Source: Candidula unifasciata (Eukaryota > Mollusca > Gastropoda > Stylommatophora > Geomitridae). From it: 64,000 bases of DNA. Where the stretch lies: positions 370,001 through 434,000 of the forward strand of contig CAJHNH020002480.1 of NCBI GenBank assembly GCA_905116865.2, written 5' to 3'. This document shows positions 22,201 to 27,730 of this stretch, in pieces. The notes beneath the pieces are model-generated. The model worked only from the letters and a program-made list of their open reading frames with translations. It was not told the origin of the DNA and searched no databases. Every line of letters starts with the position of its first letter. Within the stretch, counting starts at the first letter, position 1. Made by a program: the position numbers and the translations under genes.

Positions 22201-24177
22201 CTGGGTCGACCTGCGACGTCCCATACCACGACAAAAAATCCACGCAGCCTTCAGTGGGTTTCGATCGCGATATGCTGGCTTACGAGTCGGACTCGCAACG
22301 CCTTAGCCACGGACGCCGCTTAAAGGTAATAGTATTACATTTATATCTTCTTTTCAACTTTTGACCTATGAAACACAACCATCTGCACTTCTGACCAAAC
22401 AAAGTAAATAAAGATAATTACATTGTTATGGTAAAATAGTTGCTGGAACTGATGTACTAGAGTACACATTATGTATTTTTTACATTATTTACAAACATAT
22501 ATTGAATTTTAGTGCTGTTTGTACTCATGGCAGGTTTATAACTGTGTGCAGTGACGCTGGTTCACATCTCCCGACTTTGTATGCCTGATGTGCATTTGTG
22601 TGCATGTGTCTGTATACATGCATGTGTGCGTGTATGGAATCTAAGTATATCTGAATGTATGCATTTATTATCCACACTTTTATGTATTTTACTTGATATT
22701 TATGTTATGTATGTTCCCTTTGTGGGTTTCGCACAAGAACAGACCCACTGACAACAAGCATGTTGTAGAAGCCGACTAATTAGGAGCATCCTTTGAAGTC
22801 CATCTTCCTGAGAGGCAAGGAACCAAGAGTCTGCATACAAATAAGCCACATATACAAAACAGATGTACACGCAACACTCAGGTTCTAAAACAAGACTTAA
22901 TCTGGAGGTGGACAACACACTGAGCTTTCTGCAAGAGTTTTCAGCCAGTGAATGCAAAGGAGAAGAAGAAGATATTATGTATATTGTTGAATGAACATGA
23001 AATGCTTTATAGATTAAATATGTAAGATGAGGTTTGTAAGGGCCAAATGTAAGACTGTGGGAGTTTGAAAATAAAATTTGTTCGTCCATTCAAAGTATTT
23101 TTGATATTGGAAAAAACAGTCAGCATCATCTCAGTGTGGATTCTCTAGTTTCGTGAGTTTGCCACTTTACAAAATGGCCATTAGTTAAGTGATTGATGCC
23201 ACACATCAACTTGTATTCTGTTGTCTTGTATTTTGCTCATGATAACCCTGTTGTTTTGCTTCTGATTTGCAGCGCTGGAATCTATGCTGGAACAATCTGC
23301 TGGAATTTACTCGTATGGGGACATTGTGACAATAGCTGACATATTTTTAGTGCCCCAGATGTTTGGTGCCCACAGGTACATCTTTTACTTGAGGTTTTTA
23401 TTATTTATTTACTTAAAGATATTTTACCAACATCATGTTATTTTTTTTTTTTTTAATGCTTTATTATATAAGTAAAATTTAGTTCAAGTATCCATTGTCA
23501 GACAAGAGCTGTAGTTATTTATTAGCTAGCATGTTTGCCTGCTTACCATCTGGTCGTGTGTTCAAATCCCATCGAAATGAAACAACTTGATTAATCTGGA
23601 TCAGCTCACTTTAGGCTGATGTAGACCTTATCTAAAGTGCATGACGAAGAACGTGTGGCAGGGATCTTGCATGAGGATTGGTAAAACCAGCACAGAACCT
23701 GCTGGTGCCTGGGGTGAGATATGGAGTATCTTTATAATCAGCACAATGACTTTAACTTTCCCTGATACCTGTTACTGAAATCAGCATGCCAGATCTTTAC
23801 AAACGATACACAAAACTCAGGTTATGGAACAAGGTTTATGTCCAAAAGTGGACCAAAAAAAACGGAACTTTCTGCTGGAGTTTACAGCCGGTGAACATGA
23901 AGAAGAAGAAGAAGAAGAAAGATAAGTTTACAATGCTGGCAGCTGTGGTAATTCAATGTTTATTATTTATTGTACCATAAATACATAGTGGTGGTAAAGA
24001 TGATGTTACCATTAACTCATTTTCAGATTCAAAGTAGACATGACCCAATTTCCAACAATCACTCGCATACACGCTGCCCTTGTTGAATTGCCAGCATTCC
24101 AAGAAGCAGATGCATTTCAACAGCCAGATACACCAGAAGAGCTGAGAGTAAAATGTTCTCAGCACTCTTCTTTATGA
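10200..24177 (+). CDS. GSTZ1: Downstream GSTZ1-like maleylacetoacetate isomerase gene (exons 2-8)
   Basis: Coding exons at 10200-10251, 11571-11638, 12592-12672, 18100-18177, 21559-21682, 23273-23375 and 24027-24177 join in frame through GT-AG introns to 218 residues plus a short unfound exon 1. The family is about 216 residues, so the gene is essentially complete. The product is a cytosolic glutathione-dependent isomerase of Phe/Tyr breakdown that also handles alpha-haloacids in the known enzymes. Visible landmarks: the N-terminal catalytic motif SSASWRVRI (normally SSCSWRVRI), KDGGQQ, NPMMQVPTL with the cis-Pro that contacts glutathione, IIEYLEERFPEP, GIQPFQN, GIYSYGDIVTIADIFLVPQ and QPDTPEELR. 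The Cys-to-Ala change and an extended C-terminus (VKCSQHSSL) are unusual. Introns are crowded with satellites and retroposons. Confidence 0.9.
10480..10558 (-). mobile_element. tRNA-like SINE head (fragment)
   Basis: The minus strand reads as a tRNA-like block: GTGGTTAAGGTGTTAGC (box-A-like) and GAGTTCGATTGAG (box-B-like), about 35 bases apart. It abuts the LINE at 10563. Not a functional tRNA because no stable acceptor stem is visible. Confidence 0.35.
10563..11420 (-). mobile_element. RTE-type LINE fragment with reverse transcriptase catalytic core
   Basis: Minus-strand translation with a few breaks gives KGVRQGCVLSPDLF (about 11405-11350), then INNLRYADDTILIATSQKEL in the 11323-11072 frame. 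YADD is the reverse transcriptase catalytic motif; GVRQGCxLSP is the preceding finger/palm motif. Toward 10580 it runs into the C-terminal R-W-x-x-x-L region and an ATC-repeat 3' end at 10563. 5'-truncated and frameshifted, lying inside intron 2 of the GSTZ1 copy. Confidence 0.75.
11571..11638 (+). CDS. GSTZ1: GSTZ1-like downstream copy, exon 3
   Basis: 68 nt between acceptor TTTTCAG (to 11570) and donor GTTTGA (from 11639). Completes Ala and encodes LAIKGIKYEYLAVDLFKDGG plus QQ, ending in phase 0. The donor GTTTGA is weaker than the others in the gene. Confidence 0.9.
11640..12002. other. GSTZ1 intron 3, first part; nothing recognised
   Basis: AT-rich intronic DNA without repeats of note. 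Confidence 0.4.
12003..12290 (+). mobile_element. SINE family A copy with a poly-G run
   Basis: AGCTGTAAACTCTGGCAGAA ... CAGGCAGATGCACTC ... GAGCCCCGAAACCCACAT. The block normally reading GGGAGGCAGTGGGTCT is replaced by a G homopolymer (about 12211-12233). Confidence 0.6.
12306..12500 (+). mobile_element. SINE family A copy (3' truncated), tandem to the previous one
   Basis: GTTCACTGGCTGTAAATTCT, then CCTGGTTGTTCATCC and GGCAGATGTACTCCAAC. It ends about 90 bp before exon 4 of the GSTZ1 copy. Confidence 0.6.
12592..12672 (+). CDS. GSTZ1: GSTZ1-like downstream copy, exon 4
   Basis: 81 nt encoding 27 residues with NPMMQVPTLYIDG and LIQS. The V-P-T glutathione-binding turn (cis-Pro) and the Q-S motif that binds the gamma-glutamyl group are both present. 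The acceptor was placed at TTACATTACAG rather than the AG 15 bases upstream, because this keeps the family spacing between GGQQ and NPM close to normal. Confidence 0.88.
12673..13184. other. GSTZ1 intron 4, first part; nothing recognised
   Basis: No repeat family assigned. Contains a short TG-rich tract near 12857. Confidence 0.4.
13185..13466 (-). mobile_element. RTE-type LINE fragment, 3' end
   Basis: CACAACCTTCTGTCT, TGCATACCATGATGTCAAAC and the CTCTCTTGTGGTCTCCCTCT block correspond to 7497-7600. The minus strand encodes MLDSLTSWYARSSMLEMIES, the same C-terminal tail. Confidence 0.55.
13467..13990 (-). mobile_element. SINE family A copy split by a family B SINE
   Basis: 13467-13540 is the minus-strand end of family A (GGGTCCCATTGTGGGGAAAC, then AGACCCATTGCCCAC, ending GTCATAAGAG). 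The element resumes at about 13915 with CTAATTAGGAATGTTTCC and GGAGTGCATCTGC and continues to 13990. The two parts join at the expected family sequence, so the family B unit between them is a nested insertion. Confidence 0.65.
13541..13914 (+). mobile_element. SINE family B copy 1 (tRNA-derived)
   Basis: Head GGTCTCAAGGCATGGCATCC (box-A-like) and GTTCAGGCCC (box-B-like), then TGGTCTCTGGGTAGTAAGA, GTAAAAAATCCCTTAGCAG and a TAAACC-repeat tail. Same order as the copy at 35342-35725. A pol III promoter from a tRNA is implied. Confidence 0.7.
13991..14230. repeat. Decaying ~29-bp minisatellite
   Basis: TTCTGTCACAAGAATGTTGT followed by ATGGTTAAG is repeated almost exactly twice. Four to five increasingly diverged versions follow (CACAAAAATGATGTGTGG, ATCACTGGAATGCTGTGG, TGCAGGAATGTTGCATC). 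Confidence 0.6.
14385..14510 (-). mobile_element. SINE family E fragment
   Basis: GATGTTGTCAGCATCACG, CACCTTTACTTCCCAGGACA and TTTAGGCTGGGTCGACCTG match the 3' half of the copy at 22035-22319. Confidence 0.55.
14600..14858 (-). mobile_element. LINE group Y fragment inside the 25-bp satellite
   Basis: Contains TCCGAGCCCTTGAGGTTCAT, GTGACACCAAGTGTTTG and CTTGGTTGGCCTCATGGTC. On the minus strand this is the C-terminal GRPR-x-W-x-D-x-x-Q-x-D-L ... KGSE(C) region of a LINE. A lone satellite-like unit at 14553-14598 precedes it and the main array follows at 14859, so it probably inserted into the edge of the array. Confidence 0.6.
14859..17889. repeat. ~3 kb satellite of 25/26-bp units (intron 4 of GSTZ1 copy)
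   Basis: Two alternating variants, one with CCATGATGTTAGACAGACTA and one with CATCATGTTAGAGAGACTAA, each followed by ATAT, give a 50-51-bp dimer. About 120 monomers by length. Variants with AGGCTAAT, GATTGACTAAT, GATTAAAAAACC or TTATAGAG recur in blocks (for example near 15680, 16260, 16465, 16735), indicating higher-order copying. Open reading frames on both strands through it are by-products of the repeat and not genes. Confidence 0.97.
18100..18177 (+). CDS. GSTZ1: GSTZ1-like downstream copy, exon 5
   Basis: 78 nt between AATTTTCAG and GTATTT, encoding LPIIEYLEERFPEPALLPKD then SYGRAQ. This is the end of the thioredoxin-like domain and the linker into the helical domain. The intron before it contains the 3 kb 25-bp repeat array. 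Confidence 0.9.
18330..18717 (+). mobile_element. LINE C-terminal fragments (group Y plus a second piece)
   Basis: GATAGACTGCAGTGGTCAGG, then AGGCAGACCAAGATGACTGT and GAACCTCAAGGGCTTGGGAT. The translation resembles R-L-Q-W-S-G-H ... RQTKMTVERxYPGRPT and the KGLG end of group Y. A second piece from about 18610 reads AKFIEKQNIKWFGHLVRMH, another ORF2 C-terminus. Confidence 0.55.
18718..19642 (+). repeat. Duplicate of the exon 7 splice-acceptor region, split by a LINE
   Basis: 18718-18797 and 19553-19642 together match 23109-23276, the 3' end of intron 6 and the start of exon 7, for example TTCTCTAGTTTC, ACTTGTATTCTGTTG and TTTTGCTTCT. The copied acceptor ...CTTGCAG|CGCT lies at 19632-19642. 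Similarity fades after CGCT. An RNH2 LINE with an 8-bp target duplication sits in the middle. Confidence 0.7.
18798..19544 (-). mobile_element. LINE group RNH2 insertion with 8-bp target-site duplication
   Basis: CATTAACT flanks it at 18790-18797 and 19545-19552. Minus-strand frame 19411-19052 encodes MEVETVTAAFCWLE, VTVTDSQSMLRKVETG and FSPGHAGVLRNEQAARLASS: RNase H motifs (E, D-S, G-H-x-G-x-x-x-N-E-x-A). The final Asp of A-D is replaced by Ala here. The 3' tail is GAATGTT-type repeats at 18798. 5'-truncated. Confidence 0.75.
19707..20655. repeat. 47-bp minisatellite, ~20 copies (intron 5 of GSTZ1 copy)
   Basis: Unit contains CACCATTGCAACTTTCCAG, then ATGGTTGTATTCCTTTGTGG. Main variation is GTAGTATT versus GTTGTATT and GTGGTTTTC versus GTGTTTTTC. 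Because 47 is not a multiple of 3, each strand reads cyclically through all three frames, and the unit has no stop in them. This creates apparent 320-residue (+) and 334-residue (-) reading frames. I consider these artefacts of the array. Confidence 0.97.
20656..20968. repeat. Dispersed repeat F, copy 1 (left part)
   Basis: CTTTGTTAACTCCAAAGGAAAGG in two blocks, ACATTTGAAACAAA and AGAGCAGTGCTCTGT match 26928-27115 in the same order. The element continues at 21213 beyond a family D SINE. Class unknown. Confidence 0.5.
20969..21212 (+). mobile_element. SINE family D, best-defined copy with 12-bp target-site duplication
   Basis: CTGTATTTCCTT at 20957-20968 and again at 21213-21224 flanks the element, which interrupts repeat F. 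Body: GGGGGCCCTAAATATAGCC, GAACGGAGTTTCCAG, CCGCATGGTGGCAC, TGTTTGTCGCTTGTGTG; tail (ACAT)n. Retroposition by a LINE is implied. No clear tRNA boxes were seen at the head. Confidence 0.75.
21559..21682 (+). CDS. GSTZ1: GSTZ1-like downstream copy, exon 6
   Basis: 124 nt from acceptor CACTGTAG to donor GTAATT, ending in phase 1 after HHIEYGFK. Contains GIQPFQN of the helical domain. Its last ~16 nt plus the donor are repeated about eight more times directly downstream (see 21667-22034), so several competing 5' splice sites exist. Confidence 0.9.
21667..22034. repeat. Minisatellite built from the exon 6 3' end and its 5' splice site
   Basis: GAATATGGATTTAAAGGTAA is repeated, exactly or nearly, at about 21667 (exon end), 21711, 21756, 21801, 21843, 21889, 21931 and 22013, with a poorer unit near 21985. 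A final piece after the SINE starts at 22320. Spacers alternate between a TTTCTCCCACTG type and a TTTATTATTTCT type, giving ~42-45 bp units. Each unit carries the last 16 coding bases and a GTAA donor. Confidence 0.9.
22035..22319 (-). mobile_element. SINE family E copy with 13-bp target-site duplication
   Basis: TTTAAAGGTAATA at 22022-22034 and 22320-22332. On the minus strand the head reads GCGTCCGTGGCTAAGGCGTT (box-A-like) and GCGATCGAAACCC (box-B-like); the body contains GTCGACCCAGCC. The tail is (CTTTA)n next to 22035. It landed inside the splice-site minisatellite of the GSTZ1 copy. Confidence 0.8.
22333..22718. other. GSTZ1 intron 6; TG/CATG-rich tract at about 22590-22640
   Basis: Simple GTGTGCATG-type sequence, otherwise nothing recognised. 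Confidence 0.5.
22719..22972 (-). mobile_element. SINE family A copy
   Basis: Minus-strand order: GAACAGACCCACTGAC, GCATGTTGTAGAAGCC, GACTAATTAGGAGCATCC, GAGAGGCAAGGAACCAAGAG, CACGCAACACTCAGGTTCT and TTTCAGCCAGTGAATGC. Confidence 0.7.
23273..23375 (+). CDS. GSTZ1: GSTZ1-like downstream copy, exon 7
   Basis: 103 nt from acceptor TGATTTGCAG to donor GTACAT. Encodes ALESMLEQSAGIYSYGDIVT and then IADIFLVPQMFGAHR. G-D-x-V-T-x-A-D is the conserved N-capping box of GST helix 6. The ~165 bp of intron before this exon are homologous to sequence at 18718-18797 plus 19553-19642. Confidence 0.9.
23500..23765 (+). mobile_element. tRNA-like SINE (unassigned family)
   Basis: GTGTTCAAATCCC (box B) lies about 45 bp after a weak box-A-like block. 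Downstream has a GCAGGGATCTTGCATGAGG body. Only one copy seen in the window, so the assignment rests on the box B motif. Confidence 0.35.
23783..23925 (-). mobile_element. SINE family A fragment (head region)
   Basis: ACACAAAACTCAGGTTATGG, AAGTGGACC, GGAACTTTCTGCTGGAG, TTTACAGCCGGTGAACATG, then a GAA-repeat tract at 23899-23920. It ends about 100 bp before the last GSTZ1 exon. Confidence 0.6.
24027..24177 (+). CDS. GSTZ1: GSTZ1-like downstream copy, last exon
   Basis: Acceptor TTTTCAG to 24026. Encodes FKVDMTQFPTITR and, at the end, QPDTPEELR, then VKCSQHSSL before TGA at 24175-24177. The upstream copy stops right after LRAA, which matches the family, so this copy has gained about seven C-terminal residues. 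AGA-GTAAAA at the divergence point could also serve as a donor, but no further exon was found. Confidence 0.88.
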
Positions 24178-24234
24178 AAGTGCAACTTGGTCTGCGTATT
24201 TGTATCAGGGTAAATGGCTAAATAGCTTTCACAT

Positions 24235-24690
24235 GAAAGAATGGAAAGAGCAGGTATTACAACAGTTGGAGGGTGGGGATGGTAAGGAGATCTTTTTTGG
24301 TGGATTACTCTTGGGTAGAAAATGTTATCATCAGCCTCTGCTGTGACAGGACATGAATAATATAGGTACTGAGGTGGATTCATGAGAACAGTGCTGCAGA
24401 CCATTTTGCATAAAGGGGTAGTACAGAATGGGAATAGGGATAAATTATTGCAGATAGTTTGAGAGCTGAGCATCTGAGACGAAGCACATTAAATACATGA
24501 GTTAACAACAATGGTCCTGAAATCCCATGCTCTAAGTGTGGAAGATTTTTCTCATCACAGCTGATCTTGCTGACGACACTTGCCATCTCTGCTGTGGGCG
24601 GATTTCTGAAACTCCATATAGCACAGATCACACTGCCATATGGAAAGATAGGCAGAGTCTGTGGTTTAGATATCGCAGACATGCTTCAAA
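24235..24690 (+). mobile_element. LINE group W fragment, 3' end
   Basis: ACAGTTGGAGGGTGG, GACAGGACATGAATAATATA, GTGGATTCATGAGAACAGT and TGCATAAAGGGGTAGTA match 41965-42160; ATTATTGCAGATAG and later blocks match 42437-42560. The translation near 24540 (C-x-x-x-GRFFSSQ) recalls the C-terminal C-x-x-C-G-R zinc-finger tail of some LINE ORF2 proteins. It lies directly behind the altered C-terminus of the GSTZ1 copy. Confidence 0.5.
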
Positions 24691-24693
24691 ATT

Positions 24694-24912
24694 CTGAGGT
24701 TCTGGGTTAGACATAATTCTGAGGTTCTGGGTTAGATCCAAGCTGCAGTCAGTTTGGCAGCAGACCACCTTGGGTTGGTTTTGACAGTGGTATCGAGTGC
24801 TGATCCTTCAGTGGGCACTGAACGTAAAATTGCCTAGTGAAATCACAAAAAGCCAAGAAATTCTTGAGGTTGCTCTGCAACATCTTGTAAAGGATACGCA
24901 GCTAACTTTTTT
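24694..24912 (+). mobile_element. SINE family C copy 2 (head truncated)
   Basis: TTGACAGTGGTATCGAGTGC, AAATTGCCTAGTGAAATCAC, AAGCCAAGAAATTC and TTGTAAAGGATACGCAGCTA: the family body and 3' end. A short direct duplication (ATTCTGAGGTTCTGGGTTAG) sits at its start. Confidence 0.6.
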
Positions 24913-24915
24913 CTC

Positions 24916-25683
24916 CTGGAAAAATGGAAAGGTTCAACATGTCCCAGTGTGGATTTCGATCTAAAATCTGTACGCCAACAGGCAAACAGTCTAGAAACTT
25001 TGCTGCTGTGGTTCCCATAGGCACATTGATCTACACTAATCTACACAGACGGATCCGTTGTGCGCCAAAAAAAGAAGCGCATAGGCATTCACAGCACGCT
25101 CAGCGGGCAGAACAGTCAAAGAAGCCAACGGCGCCTTCTTCATGACAACCAGCAGCATGAAGATGGAGGTGATGACAGTAACGCAAGCGTTTGCCTGGCT
25201 GGAAACACAAAAATACACCCATGTTTGTATACTCAGTGATTCAGTGAGTATGATCCGGAGGGTTCAGGCAGGTTCGGTGCGAAGACAATTTTTTGAATCA
25301 TTACAGAAGTCCACTGCGTGGAGTCACCTTTATTTTAGTTCCGGGATACGCAGGAGTTGATGGAAATAAAAGAGCTGACAGGTTGGCTGGATCCGCTATC
25401 ACTACGGACGGTCAGCCTATGGATCATACTGATATTATTAATGCCCTCAGAGAAATGGGAATGATAGAGGACTTTGGTGGCAGTGAATCCACATCACTCG
25501 CCAGAATGGCAGACTTGGGAATTAAGATCGGCATAGCAAAAAACGAGACGCATACCAGACACGCCAGAAGACTTGTTAATCAACATAGGACTGGTACTAT
25601 TAGCCATCAGATGTTGGGGTTCATACTGAGGGGAGGATCTGAGCACCTATGGACATGTCCAGAGTGCAATGATGATAACCCAG

Positions 25684-25743
<60 letters not shown>

Positions 25744-25744
25744 A

Positions 25745-25776
<32 letters not shown>
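24916..25776 (+). mobile_element. LINE group RNH1 fragment with RNase H domain and (TAAC)n tail
   Basis: Across two frameshifts the RNase H domain is nearly complete: TDGSVVRQ (about 25048), MEVMTVTQAFAWLE (25163), LSDSVSMIRRVQAGSVRRQ (25231) and GYAGVDGNKRADRLAG (25343), i.e. the D-E-D-D catalytic set. The C-terminal tail ends in a C-P-E-C motif (about 25662). A tail of about 23 TAAC units (25684-25776) marks the 3' end. 5'-truncated; not autonomous. Confidence 0.8.
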
Positions 25777-25941
25777 ATTGAGTGAACTTCCAATATGAAT
25801 GCATTTTCTTGTTGAACTGTTATAGCCTCTGTGATCACAATAGGTATTAAAAGCTAATGTATCTTTTGAATGTTTTGATTTTTTACAAAATTGACAATTG
25901 CAATAATTACAAAGGTGATTTGTTCAAATAAATTCACTATC

Positions 25942-26486
25942 TTACTTACTTAGTCGCTCCTCTTCTACCTTGGGGTGTAGAGGTTTGCCAGAGAGATCGC
26001 CAGACGTCTCTATCAGCAGTTTTCTTTCTGGCTTTGTTCCATTCCAGTCCTATGTCAGTCAGGGACTGTCGGATGTTGTCTTCCCAGCGCACCCTGGGTC
26101 GTCCCGGAGGTCTGGTTCCCTGGTTCTTAGCCTTCCATGCTTGCCATGGTGGCCGATTTTCTCCCATTCTGCACACATGTCGAAACCATCGTAACTGTGA
26201 CTGATCCACTCGGGTTAGTAAGGGCTGGGTATCAAGATCTTGACGTATTGTCTGATTGCGGACTTTGTCCCTTCTTGTCACTTGGACCACCTTTCTCAGG
26301 TATCTCATTTCCGAGGCCTGCAGCTGGCTTCTGTCAGCTGTTGTCATTGCCCATGACTCACACCCATAGGTCAGGACTGGTACATAGGTAGAGCGGTAAA
26401 CAGCCATTTTCGTCCTCTTGCCAATTTCTCTTTTGCTAAGAAACCCTCGGTTTATGGCCTGGAAGAGTCTCCCAGCAGCTGCTTTT
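25942..26486 (-). mobile_element. LINE group Z, 5'-truncated insertion with 14-bp target-site duplication
   Basis: ATAAATTCACTATC occurs at 25928-25941 and 26487-26500. The minus strand has an unbroken frame from the insertion edge through 26407 to 25946: VYRSTYVPVLTYGCESW, SEMRYLRKVVQVTRRDKVRN, LRWFRHVCRMGENR and GRPRVRWEDNIRQSL, the thumb and C-terminus of a LINE ORF2. The 3' tail is (GTAA)n. The intact frame and perfect duplication indicate a fairly recent insertion. Confidence 0.85.
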
Positions 26487-26500
26487 ATAAATTCACTATC

Positions 26501-26824
26501 AATTTGTTATATAGCTACAGTTCCTTCAGCACTGAATTTTAAATTTAAGTATATTTCTGTTGTTGAGAATAGTATTTTAATGCAATAATTGTCACGTTTT
26601 AAACTGAATTTTAAAAGAGCTTTTGTGCCATAAACTCATAATTTAATTTAATGTTTATTATATACAGAATAATTCTTTGCTTGTGTTGGAGATTTGTTTT
26701 TTTCATAAAAGTTTTCTTCTTTATCTTTTCTTTTTCTCCCTCTTCTTTTCTTCTTCTTCTTATTCTGCTTCTTTTTCTTCAAATGTGACTAACAAGACCA
26801 GCTCACGTTAAGAATAATCTTTCA
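26501..26824. other. Intergenic; pyrimidine-rich tract (CTT/TTC) at about 26728-26790
   Basis: AT-rich DNA followed by a TTCTTC tract. No gene seen. Confidence 0.5.
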
Positions 26825-27125
26825 ATTAAGACCAGGGATGCACTTCCACCTCTATGGTCCCCTTCCCTCTCTCTCTTTCTCTCTCTCTCTCTATCTCCCT
26901 ATCACTCCCTCCCCCCTCTCTGCCTGCCTTGTTAACACTAAAGGAAAGGTAATTCTAATACGTTTGGAACAAATCATTCTACAGAAGTTGTCAGATCAAA
27001 AGAGAGCAGTGCTCTGTGTTGATCACTTCCAAGGTCAAGGGTCTGGACTGCCCTGTCATAACATTAAGTTTCCAGGCTGCATTTCCTCATCCTAGGATAA
27101 TGCTAGTATCCTCCCCAATTGATAA
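26825..27125. repeat. Dispersed repeat F, copy 2
   Basis: Matches 20656-20968 and 21213-21300 by TTGTTAACACTAAAGGAAAG, AGAGCAGTGCTCTGTG and GCTAGTATCCTCC. Here it is not interrupted by a SINE. It contains a (CT)n tract at about 26862-26893. Confidence 0.5.
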
Positions 27126-27140
27126 AACACCAGCACACAT

Positions 27141-27520
27141 GGTCTATCTTCCGAATAACCATCCCAAATTATCGAGGCCGAAAATATACCCTAACAGGGC
27201 CTGAGTCACATGTAATTTGCAGACTTCCGGCGACTTAAATTGCGCACTTCCGGCAACTACCATGACCACCAAGAGTATCTCCCACGCCGCTACAGGCGAC
27301 ATATATTGGGGCTTAACTAGATGGCTGGGACTCACAAGCAGCAGCTACCCCATCTCCTGCAGCTTCTTTCATTTTATTTGCTTGTGAGTCCCAGCCATCT
27401 GGTTTAGCGGCGTGGGAGATACTCTCGGCGGTGGCGGGTTCGCAATTTACATGTGACTCAGGCCCTGTTAGGGTATATTTTTGGCCTCGGTAATTTAGGA
27501 CTGTTATTCGAAAGATAGCC
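27141..27520. mobile_element. Palindromic MITE (hAT-like) copy 1
   Basis: Long inverted repeats: the left half (TATACCCTAACAGGGCCTGA, CCACGCCGCT, AGATGGCTGGGACTCACAAG) is mirrored in the right half. Flanks repeat CACACAT (27134-27140 and 27521-27527), extendable to 8 bp as CACACATG depending on where the end is placed. No coding capacity. Related copies at 32010 and 32816. Confidence 0.85.
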
Positions 27521-27615
27521 CACACATGGATACAGACGAAACATTAACACAGTAAAAAGATAAGTATGTCAAGTGGGAAAATGAAGTGGCTTGCGATCAC
27601 CCTGGCATTGCAGAT

Positions 27616-27730
27616 GATAATCATCATCATCAGTCAGCAGCTCTTTTACAGAACGTTGCTCTTTTTATAGCATGCATGAAAATCTCTCTTTCTCTAGCGT
27701 GTTCTCTGGTCCTACGTGCTTTCATAGAGG
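27616..27730 (-). mobile_element. LINE group X fragment, 3' end
   Basis: ATCATCATCATCAGTCAGCA, ACAGAACGTTGCTCT and the CTCTAGCGTGTTCTC block follow the 3' end of the copy at 545-660. Confidence 0.5.
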
